Shown here piece after piece: positions 7,612 to 14,928 of a stretch of DNA of 64,000 bases (position 1 is its first letter; each line of letters opens with the position of its first letter). The notes under the pieces were generated by a model, which saw only the letters and a list, made by a program, of their open reading frames with translations, was not told where the DNA came from and searched no databases. The stretch comes from Streptomyces sioyaensis (GTDB taxonomy: Bacteria > Actinomycetota > Actinomycetes > Streptomycetales > Streptomycetaceae): contig NZ_SDIF01000024.1 of NCBI RefSeq assembly GCF_004122735.1, positions 23,386-87,385 of the forward strand, read 5' to 3'. The position numbers and the translations under genes were made by a program.

Positions 7612-8739
7612 ATGACGAACCACACGCAAGAGCCCGCTGTGCGCAGGAGCCGCACCCGGATACCGGCCACCGCCGCGGCGGCAACGGCTGCGGCACTCGC
7701 CGCGTCGCTGCTCGCCGGCTGCTCGACCGGGGACCAGGAGGACGCCAAGAGCCCCGCGCCGGTGGCGTCCTCGCCCCACAGGAGCAAGGCCCCCGCCCCG
7801 AAATCCCCGTCCCCGAAGGCGCCCACGCACGCTCCCTCCACCCCCGCCCCGGCGTCCCCCGCCTTCGCGCCGTACGTCGACACCTCGCTCAGGCCCTCCT
7901 ACGACCTCCTCAAGGGCGCCCGGGAGACCGGGGTGAAGGAGTACAACCTGGCGTTCGTCTCGCCGGGGGACGGCTGTGTGCCCAAGTGGGGCGGCCGACA
8001 GGAGCTGGCCGACAACCCGGTGGCCCGGCAGGCGGACCGACTGCGCGCCCAGGGGGGCGAGGTGCGGATCTCCTTCGGCGGTCAGAGCGGAAACGAACTG
8101 GCCCGGGTCTGCGGCTCGGTGGACAAGCTGGTGGCCGCCTACCGCAAGGTCATCGACGCCTACCACCTGACGAAGGCCGACTTCGACATCGAGGGCCCCG
8201 CCCTGACGGACACCAAGGCCAACGACCTGCGCGCCCGGGCGATCGCCCGGCTCCAGCAGCGCCGGAAGCTGGATGTCTCCTTCACGCTGCCGGTGATCCC
8301 CTCCGGCCTGAACCGGGACTCCCTCGCGGTGCTGAACAGCGCGAAGAAGAACGGCGTCCGGGTCTCCGCCGTGAACATCATGGCCATGGACTACGGCACC
8401 TACTACGACGGTGACATGGGCAAATACGCCATCGACGCCGCCACCGCCACCCACCGGCAGATCAAGGCGGCGCTGGGCATCCACAGCGAGGCCGCGGCAT
8501 GGAAAACCGTGGGGGTCACGCCGATGATCGGGGTGAACGACGTCAAGGGCGAGGTCTTCCGGCCGGACGACGCGGTCGAACTCACGGCGTTCGCCGAGAA
8601 GAAGGGGCTCGGCCGGCTGTCGATGTGGTCCCTCACCCGCGACAAGCCCTGCCCGGAAGGCGCGAACATCAAGGCGCAGGCGACCTGTTCCAGCATCGGG
8701 AAGAACTCCAACGAGTTCGTGCGGGCCTTCACCGGCTGA
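7612..8739 (+). CDS. Chitinase-like GH18-fold lipoprotein
   Basis: 375 residues. The signal peptide ends in the lipobox LLAGC (Cys about residue 36). A Pro/Ser/Lys-rich cell-wall linker (about 40-85) leads to a GH18-type barrel: SFGGQSG corresponds to the SxGG strand, and KADFDIEG supplies the D-x-D-x-E catalytic strand. MAMDYGTYY and SMWSLTRD match later barrel strands. Probable surface-anchored hydrolase acting on beta-1,4-linked amino sugars. The ATG at 7612 is followed by a polar N-region (EPAVRRSRTR); an AAAGGA lies 12 bases upstream, a rather long spacing. Monocistronic; a strong hairpin follows. Confidence 0.85.
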   Translation: MTNHTQEPAVRRSRTRIPATAAAATAAALAASLLAGCSTGDQEDAKSPAPVASSPHRSKAPAPKSPSPKAPTHAPSTPAPASPAFAPYVDTSLRPSYDLLKGARETGVKEYNLAFVSPGDGCVPKWGGRQELADNPVARQADRLRAQGGEVRISFGGQSGNELARVCGSVDKLVAAYRKVIDAYHLTKADFDIEGPALTDTKANDLRARAIARLQQRRKLDVSFTLPVIPSGLNRDSLAVLNSAKKNGVRVSAVNIMAMDYGTYYDGDMGKYAIDAATATHRQIKAALGIHSEAAAWKTVGVTPMIGVNDVKGEVFRPDDAVELTAFAEKKGLGRLSMWSLTRDKPCPEGANIKAQATCSSIGKNSNEFVRAFTG

Positions 8740-8804
8740 CGAGCCGGCGGCTGCCGCGGCCCTCTGCGGTTTCCACGCCGTCACCATCGACGCGCCCGGC
8801 CACG

Positions 8805-8829
8805 GCGGCCGGCCACGGCGGCCGGCCGC
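8805..8829. terminator. Bidirectional hairpin terminator
   Basis: A 10-bp GC-only stem with loop ACGGC (arms 8805-8814 and 8820-8829), embedded in two copies of CCACGGCGGCCGG. It separates the convergent GH18 and small membrane-protein genes. Confidence 0.6.
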
Positions 8830-8855
8830 GCACCGAGGCCGACTCCGCACCGGCC

Positions 8856-9122
8856 CTAAACATGCCAGCTGACGGTCCCGTCGGCCGCGGTCAGGACGAC
8901 GAGCAGCACGAGATCGAGCACGCCGAACGCCAGGCCCAGCCAGGCGCGCAGCCGACGGATCGTGCCCCGGGAAAGCGCCAGGACGCCGAACAGGACGGCG
9001 CACGGGCCGAAGAAGACATTGAAGATCACGGTCCCCAGCAGGCCGCAGACGAAGGCCGCGACGGCCATCCGGTCGGCCTGCGGACGGGGGCCGGTCTTCA
9101 GCGGGATCCAGGTCGATGTCAT
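8856..9122 (-). CDS. Small DUF4190-like membrane protein
   Basis: 88 residues. Two hydrophobic segments (AVAAFVCGLLGTVIFNVFFG and LGLAFGVLDLVLLVVL) are separated by LALSRGTIRR, the usual layout of DUF4190 proteins. The ATG at 9122 has GGGAG 7-11 bases upstream and overlaps the stop of the preceding small gene (ATGA). Function unknown; membrane location is clear from hydrophobicity. Confidence 0.72.
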   Translation of the reverse strand: MTSTWIPLKTGPRPQADRMAVAAFVCGLLGTVIFNVFFGPCAVLFGVLALSRGTIRRLRAWLGLAFGVLDLVLLVVLTAADGTVSWHV

Positions 9123-9286
9123 CGCGAGGCTCCCTTCATGCCGCTCTTGCGGCGTTCCCGCAGGAAGAACACCGTGAGCCAGGCCGTGACGGCGATACCA
9201 CCGACCACGGTGACGGACACGGGGACATGGCCTGCGGTCCCGAGCAGCGCACCGAAGAGGAAGAGGGCGACAACCAGGAAAAGCAT
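9119..9286 (-). CDS. Very small membrane protein
   Basis: 55 residues with two hydrophobic segments (MLFLVVALFLFGALLGTAG and VSVTVVGGIAVTAWLTVFFL) and a basic tail RERRKSGMKG. The ATG at 9286 is preceded by GAAAGG at a suitable distance; a longer in-frame version from 9385 would add a hydrophilic extension without a ribosome-binding site. It is translationally coupled to the DUF4190-like gene, suggesting a two-component membrane unit of unknown role. Confidence 0.65.
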   Translation of the reverse strand: MLFLVVALFLFGALLGTAGHVPVSVTVVGGIAVTAWLTVFFLRERRKSGMKGASR

Positions 9287-9394
9287 GCTGTGCCTTTCGT
9301 GCGAAGGCCGGCGCATGCCGCGGCCGGCCCGAGCGGGCACCTGCCGCTCCGTTGCGGCGGCTTGCGTGAAGCCGGGTACCCGCATCTCGCACTC

Positions 9395-9826
9395 CTATGG
9401 GCGCCCTCCGCCTTCCACGGTCTCGGGTGCGGGACGGGGCGTGTGCCGGTAGTGGTCGAGCTGTGTGATGCCGTTGTAGCCGTAGCTCTCGGGGTGGAGT
9501 TCGTACAGCGCGACCCCGGCAACCGGCGGCAGCACGCCCAGGGTCTCCCGCAGCAGCGCGTAGGCCCCGGTGATGAACTGCCCCTTCTCTTCAGCGCTGT
9601 TGGTGCCCGCGGTGATGCTCACCTCCACGTGCGCGCCGGTGGCCTCCCGGACGGGGCGTCCGGCGACGAAGAAGTGGTCGGCCGGGGCCGGGTGCACATG
9701 GACCGTGGTGCGGGCGGCGGACTTTCCGAGCGCGGAGACGGCCAGGTCCGTCAGCCCTTCCGCGAGCGCGAGTCGACGGGCGGGCGCCAGGTCCGGGTCG
9801 GAGACGGTGACGCGGATGTACGGCAT
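9395..9826 (-). CDS. Tautomerase-family protein
   Basis: 143 residues. Met is followed directly by Pro (MPYIRV), the catalytic N-terminal proline of the 4-oxalocrotonate tautomerase/MIF fold after Met removal. A second half, with HVEVSITAGTNS, fits a fused-dimer tautomerase. Likely a cytoplasmic enzyme tautomerising keto acids or related compounds. Divergent from a LysR regulator (125 bp gap), which is its probable controller. The substrate is not predictable. Confidence 0.85.
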   Translation of the reverse strand: MPYIRVTVSDPDLAPARRLALAEGLTDLAVSALGKSAARTTVHVHPAPADHFFVAGRPVREATGAHVEVSITAGTNSAEEKGQFITGAYALLRETLGVLPPVAGVALYELHPESYGYNGITQLDHYRHTPRPAPETVEGGGRP

Positions 9827-9951
9827 GGGGCGATGCCTTTCCAAGAGGGGGAGTGGATGCTCATGACCCTTTCCGGTCAGGGAAGATGAGTCCAACGCGG
9901 AGGGTTGATGGGCTCATGAGGGAGCCTCATGACGTGGGGTGGGGAGGCATC

Positions 9952-10860
9952 GTGGCGCTGAATCTGCCGCAGTTGCGCGCGTTGGTCGCGGTCGTGGATG
10001 CGGGCGGGTTCGGTAGCGCGGCGGCGGACCTGGGGCTGAGCCAGTCGGCGGTCTCGCACGCCGTCGCCTCGCTGGAACGCACCCTCGCCGGCCCGCTGCT
10101 CGTCCGCTCGACTCCCGTACGCACCACGGCACTTGGAGACGCGGTCCTGTCCCACGCCCGCACGGCGCTGGCGGCGACGGACGCGGTCGTCGACGCCGCG
10201 GCCCGACACACCGCGACGGCGGACGGCACGGTGCGCCTCGCCGCCACCCCCACGGTCTGCCAGGGACTGCTGCCCTCGCTGCTGCGCCACTGGTCCGAGC
10301 GGCTGCCGGCCCTCCGCATCCGCGTTTTCGAAGGCAGCGGCGAGGAGACCGAGGCCTGGCTCGCGAGCGCGGCGGCGGACGCCGCCATCGTGGTCGACCC
10401 GCCCCCGGCCGCCGGCCGGGAAGACCCCCGTGCTGGCAGTGGCGCGCTGCTGGCGACCGACCCCTTCCTCGCCCTGCTCCCGCAGGACCACCCGCTGGCG
10501 GGCGAGGAGACCGTCCACGTCGCCGACCTCGCGGACGACCCACTGATCCTCTCGCCGAACGGCTGCGAGCGGCACATCCGCACCCTCCACCAACTGGCGG
10601 GGGAGGAGTACACCCCGGCCCATCGCGTGCGGGACCTCGGCACGCTCATCAGCATGGTCCAGGCCGGCCTGGGTGTAGCGATCCAGCCGGAGGTCTCCCG
10701 CCCGCTGGTCCCGGACGACCTCGTCCTGGTGCGGATCACCCCGCACCACAGCAGGAGACTGGTGCTGTGCGGCCCGCAGAACCGCCCCTGGCAGCCGGCC
10801 GTGCGGGCCCTCGTGGACTCGGTGGCGCAGCTGCCCACGGGCGCGAGCGGCGTCGTCTGA
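9952..10860 (+). CDS. LysR-family transcriptional regulator
   Basis: 302 residues, standard LysR size. The N-terminal winged helix-turn-helix (LPQLRALVAVVDAGGFGSAA, then LGLSQSAVSHAVASLE) covers residues 4-60; the remainder is a periplasmic-binding-protein-like effector domain. The GTG at 9952 is chosen because GGGGAGG lies 5 bases upstream; the in-frame ATG at 9853 would run through the promoter. Divergence from the tautomerase gene suggests that gene as its target. Confidence 0.9.
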   Translation: MALNLPQLRALVAVVDAGGFGSAAADLGLSQSAVSHAVASLERTLAGPLLVRSTPVRTTALGDAVLSHARTALAATDAVVDAAARHTATADGTVRLAATPTVCQGLLPSLLRHWSERLPALRIRVFEGSGEETEAWLASAAADAAIVVDPPPAAGREDPRAGSGALLATDPFLALLPQDHPLAGEETVHVADLADDPLILSPNGCERHIRTLHQLAGEEYTPAHRVRDLGTLISMVQAGLGVAIQPEVSRPLVPDDLVLVRITPHHSRRLVLCGPQNRPWQPAVRALVDSVAQLPTGASGVV

Positions 10861-10977
10861 CGGCGCCCCGCGACAGCCACCGGGGCAGCCACGTGCCCTC
10901 CGCTCAGCGGCCGGTCACCTTGCCGCCAACGAACGGCGCTCTCCTGGGCGTTGCGCCGCCCGGGAGCCGGGTCAAGC

Positions 10978-12129
10978 TCACCTACCCCAGATCTTCCGAT
11001 AGGCCGCGCGGTAGCCGGGCGGGTCCCACGTGGTGGCGCCGCCGCTGTCGGCCGCCGTGGTGATGTGCACGGGGGCGACGTATCCACTGGCGGGCCTGCC
11101 GGAGAAGGCGCGGTTGAATTCGTCGAGGATCTGCCAGCCCTGCTGGGCGAAGGGTTCGGGAACGGTGGCCGCCTGGAACTCCCTGCTGTTGATGCGCTGG
11201 AAGGCGGACGGATCGCCGTCGCCCGCACCGATGTTGAACGGCGCTCCGCCGCCCTTCTTGCGTGCGGCCCGCAGCGCCGGGGCGGCATCGGCGAAGTACA
11301 CGTCGTTGATGGCGACGGAGTGGGTCCAGCGGTCCCGGAAGCGGGAGAGCAGCGAGGAGACCTCCTGGGGGGTCCGGCTGCTCGTGTCCGGGATCGGGAT
11401 GTTCTCCTCGGCCAGCAGCCGGATGCCGGAGCAGGTGGCCAGCGCCTTCTTGATCAGCTCGGACTTGTTCCTGGCGAACGGGATCGAGGCATCGGTGAAC
11501 ACGACGACCCCGGCGTGGCCGTGGGAGTGCGCGATGATCCAGTCCGCGCTGATCCTCGCGACGTCCTGGACCCGGGTGGTGACGTTGCTGAAGAGCTTGG
11601 GGTCCTTGCTGGGGCCGGGGGCGTCGACGGCGTGCCAGCCGACGAGCGGGATGTGTGCGGCATTGGCCTTCGCCACCTGCTGTGCCGTCAGATGCGGGTC
11701 GAAGCCGCCGATGACGATGCCCGAGGGCCGCAGGGTGATGGCTTGGCTGAACGCCGCCTGGATCCCGGCAGGGGTGCCCTGGCCGTCGATCACCCGGACG
11801 TTCCAGCCGATGGTCTTCGCCGCCTCCTGCACGCCCTTGGCGGCACCGGCGACCCCGGGGTTGTTCATGGTCTGCGCGACATAGACGATCCGCTTGCCGG
11901 GCACCGCCCGGGGGCCGGTGGTGGGGCCGTCCCATGCCGAGTGGGTCGTCATGGCCCGCTGCACGGCCGCCCGGGCACCGGCCAGGACGGTGGGGCAGCC
12001 GGTCCGTGCCGGCCCCGGCGAGTAGGACCCGCCGCCGGTCGAGGTGCCGCGCTCGCAGCCGGTGAGCACGGTGGCCACCACCGCCAGAACGACGGCGCCG
12101 GCGCGGGCGGTCCTGCGGTGCGAGGGCAC
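10978..12129 (-). CDS. Sugar-type ABC transporter substrate-binding lipoprotein
   Basis: 383 residues. Signal peptide with lipobox VLTGC (Cys about residue 23), then a type I periplasmic-binding fold with IVYVAQTMNNPGVAGAAKG and PSGIVIGGFDP, as in ribose/xylose/autoinducer-2 binders. GTG at 12129 preceded by AAGGAG. It is the third gene of an ATPase-permease-binding protein operon (45 bp after the permease). It captures the solute outside the membrane for import; ligand unknown. Confidence 0.9.
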   Translation of the reverse strand: MPSHRRTARAGAVVLAVVATVLTGCERGTSTGGGSYSPGPARTGCPTVLAGARAAVQRAMTTHSAWDGPTTGPRAVPGKRIVYVAQTMNNPGVAGAAKGVQEAAKTIGWNVRVIDGQGTPAGIQAAFSQAITLRPSGIVIGGFDPHLTAQQVAKANAAHIPLVGWHAVDAPGPSKDPKLFSNVTTRVQDVARISADWIIAHSHGHAGVVVFTDASIPFARNKSELIKKALATCSGIRLLAEENIPIPDTSSRTPQEVSSLLSRFRDRWTHSVAINDVYFADAAPALRAARKKGGGAPFNIGAGDGDPSAFQRINSREFQAATVPEPFAQQGWQILDEFNRAFSGRPASGYVAPVHITTAADSGGATTWDPPGYRAAYRKIWGR

Positions 12130-12173
12130 GGGCACTCCTTGCGGAGGGGCGACACGGTGGGGACAGCCGGCCG

Positions 12174-13214
12174 TCACGGGGTGGTTTGCGGCACGTCATG
12201 GCGGGGCCGGGGAGGCGCCGCCCGCCCCCGGCGCAGCTGTCGGCGCGCGGCATAGCCGGCCATGCCGACGGCGATGAGCAGGGTCGCGCCGTTGAACAGC
12301 GGGGTGACCCAGAACTGGGCGCCGAGCTGACCGATGCCGGCCAGGCCGATGGCGAGGATGACGACGGCGACCAGGGTGCCCAGGGCATTGGCGCGGCCGG
12401 GTCTGATCGCGGTGGAGCCGAGCAGCGCACCGACGAAGGCGGGCAGCAGGTAGTCCAGGCCGACGCTGGGGTTGCCGATGCGCTGCTGCGCGGCCAGCAG
12501 GACCCCGGCGACACCGACGACCAGACCCGATCCGGCGAAGGCGTAGACGACGTAGCGCCGGGTGGGGATGCCCACCAGCTCGGCGGCGCGGGGGTTGGAG
12601 CCGATGACGTACAGGTACCGGCCCAGCGGCAGTCGTTCCAGGAGCAGCCACAGCACGGCGGTGAGGGCGAGGACGTAGTACGCGGAGACCGGCAGGCCGA
12701 GGAACCTGGAGTCGTAGAGGTCGGTGAACGCGGCCGGCAGGCCCTGCGGGCCGGGGACGATCCGGGCCCCGTTGGTGATCCAGCCGGTGACGGCGTACAG
12801 GATGCTGCCGGTGCCGAGGGTGGCGATAAAGGAGTCGATCTTCGCGAATTCGACGACGACACCGTTGAAGGTGCCGACGACCGCCCCGCCGAGGACCACC
12901 ACCAGGCAGGCGAGCGGCCACGGCCACCCCTCGTTGGCGATCAACTGCATCGTCATGACGTGCGCGAGGCCGAGCCCGTAGCCGATCGACAGGTCGAAGT
13001 TCGCGGTGACGATGGGGATCATCGCGCCGAGCGCGAGGATGGCGGGGATCGACTGGTTGGACAGCACCTGGGAGATGTTGTCCAGGGTGGGAAAGGTGTC
13101 CGGCAGCGCCAGCGAGAAGGCCAGGAACAGCAGGACGGTGAGGGCCAGGAGACCGTAGGCACCGAGGAGGTGACCCCACCGGCGGCCCAACGGGGGCCGG
13201 GAGAAGGGCGTCAT
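12174..13214 (-). CDS. ABC transporter permease (ribose/AraH type)
   Basis: 346 residues with about nine hydrophobic helices. It contains the family signature ATLGTGSILYAVTGWITNG and PRAAELVGIPTRRYVVYAFAGS, the conserved cytoplasmic EAA-like loop of the BPD_transp_2 family. Only a single permease is present, implying a homodimer. The ATG at 13214 begins 2 bp after the ATPase stop. The tail is rich in Arg and Pro. It forms the membrane channel of the importer with the two neighbouring gene products. Confidence 0.93.
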   Translation of the reverse strand: MTPFSRPPLGRRWGHLLGAYGLLALTVLLFLAFSLALPDTFPTLDNISQVLSNQSIPAILALGAMIPIVTANFDLSIGYGLGLAHVMTMQLIANEGWPWPLACLVVVLGGAVVGTFNGVVVEFAKIDSFIATLGTGSILYAVTGWITNGARIVPGPQGLPAAFTDLYDSRFLGLPVSAYYVLALTAVLWLLLERLPLGRYLYVIGSNPRAAELVGIPTRRYVVYAFAGSGLVVGVAGVLLAAQQRIGNPSVGLDYLLPAFVGALLGSTAIRPGRANALGTLVAVVILAIGLAGIGQLGAQFWVTPLFNGATLLIAVGMAGYAARRQLRRGRAAPPRPRHDVPQTTP

Positions 13215-13216
13215 CG

Positions 13217-14746
13217 TCACCTCGTCCCGGTGAGTGCGGCCATGGCCGAGGAGGCGCGGGCGAGCCCGGCCGCCGTGAGGGCTTTGCCGCTCAGCTGCAC
13301 GGTCACCCGCCCGCGGACGAACACCAGGGCCCGGTGGCACACGTCGGCGACCTCCTCGAAGTCGGTGGAGAGGAGGAGGACCGCGAGGCCGTCGGCCAGC
13401 GCCTCCTGGAGCAGGCGGTAGATCGCCGTCTTGGCGCCGACGTCCACCCCGGCGGTCGGCTCTTCGAGGATCAGCAGGCGTCGGTGCGTCCCGAGCCACC
13501 GGCCGACCAGGACCTTCTGCTGGTTCCCGCCGGACAGGGTGGCGATCGGTGCCTCGGTGTCCGTGGGGGACACCGAGAACCGCTCGACCAGGGCGGCGGC
13601 TTCGGCGCGCTCACGCCGGGGGCCGGTCCAGCGGAAGGCCGGCACCCCGCCCGCCCGGGGGTTGGCCAGGAAGTTCTCCCGCACCGTCAGTTCGGCGGCG
13701 CAGCCCTCTTCCTGACGGTTGCTGGTCACCAGGCCCACGCCGGCGGCGACGGCGGCGGCGACCGTGCCCGGTGCGTACGGGCGCCCGTCGAGCAGGGCGC
13801 GGCCGCCGAGGAGGTGGCCGGCGCCGGCGAGGGCGCGGCCCAGTTCCATGTGCCCGGCGCCGGTGAGGCCCACCATGCCGAGGATCTCCCCGCTGCGCAG
13901 TTCCAGGCTGACCGGCGCGGTGTTCTCGGTCCGTACCCGGTCCAGGCTCAGGACGGCCGGGCCCGCGGCGGGTGCGAACCGGTAGCCGCCCGGTGCGTGG
14001 CCCACGATGTCGTGCACCAGCCGGGCCGGGGAGTAACCGGCGAGCGGGCCCTGGCTGATGAGGCGGCCGTCGCGCAGCACGGCGAAGACATCGGCGACCT
14101 TGTACACCTCGTCGATCCGGTGGGTGACGTGGACGAGGGCGTGGCCCTGGTCGCGCAGGGTGTGCAGGACGTGGAAGAGCCGGTCGCAGTCTGCTGCCGG
14201 GAGGCTGGCGGTCGGCTCGTCGAGCACGATGAGTGCGGCCCGGGTGGACAGTGCGCGGGCGATGGCGACCAGGGAGCGTTCGGCGCGCGGGAGGTCGGTG
14301 AGGGGGGTGCCCGGGTCGAGATGCGCGGCGACGATGTCCAGGGCCGCGGTGCCCTGCCGGCGGGTCCGCCGCCAGGAGAGCAGCCCCGCGCGGCGGGGAT
14401 ACCCGGTGCCCAGCGCGATGTTCTCGGCGACCGTCATCCACTCGACCAGTCCCAGGTCCTGGTGGATGAAGGACATGGCGCGGGCGGCCGCTTCGGTGCC
14501 GAGCGGGTGCCCGGCGACCGTCACCTCGCCCTCGTCCGCGTGGTGGACGCCCGCGAGCACCTTGATGAGGGTGGACTTCCCGGCGCCGTTGGGGCCGAGC
14601 AGGGCGAGGATGCGGCCGGGGCGGATGTCGAGGTCGACGGCGTCGAGGGCGAGGGTGCCGCCGAACCGTTTGCTGAGACCGCGTACGCGGACGAGGGGCT
14701 CCGGGGCACCGCGCGGGGGAGGGCTGCTGTCTGGAGCGTCATGCAC
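13217..14746 (-). CDS. Sugar ABC transporter ATP-binding protein (tandem domains)
   Basis: 509 residues with two ATPase domains. The first has Walker A GPNGAGKST and Walker B LIVLDEPTASL; the second has a degenerate Walker A (GLTGAGHMELG) but an intact signature SGGNQQK and Walker B LLILEEPTAGVD. This asymmetry is typical of RbsA/MglA/XylG importers. GTG start at 14746 with GGAGAAG upstream. First gene of the importer operon. It energises uptake at the inner face of the membrane. Confidence 0.94.
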   Translation of the reverse strand: MHDAPDSSPPPRGAPEPLVRVRGLSKRFGGTLALDAVDLDIRPGRILALLGPNGAGKSTLIKVLAGVHHADEGEVTVAGHPLGTEAAARAMSFIHQDLGLVEWMTVAENIALGTGYPRRAGLLSWRRTRRQGTAALDIVAAHLDPGTPLTDLPRAERSLVAIARALSTRAALIVLDEPTASLPAADCDRLFHVLHTLRDQGHALVHVTHRIDEVYKVADVFAVLRDGRLISQGPLAGYSPARLVHDIVGHAPGGYRFAPAAGPAVLSLDRVRTENTAPVSLELRSGEILGMVGLTGAGHMELGRALAGAGHLLGGRALLDGRPYAPGTVAAAVAAGVGLVTSNRQEEGCAAELTVRENFLANPRAGGVPAFRWTGPRRERAEAAALVERFSVSPTDTEAPIATLSGGNQQKVLVGRWLGTHRRLLILEEPTAGVDVGAKTAIYRLLQEALADGLAVLLLSTDFEEVADVCHRALVFVRGRVTVQLSGKALTAAGLARASSAMAALTGTR

Positions 14747-14928
14747 GGACTTCTCCGGGGGTCGGCCTCGTGGTTCTTCCTGCGTGTCCCGACGGGCCGG
14801 GCCGCGCTGTTGGGCGTTCCGCGGCGGTGCGGGCGGCGCGTGGGGGGATTCCGTGGTGCGCCATTCGTACCGGTATCGACAATTCCGTCATGGTACGGCC
14901 CGCTGGGGCGCTGCGGCCGGATGGGCCA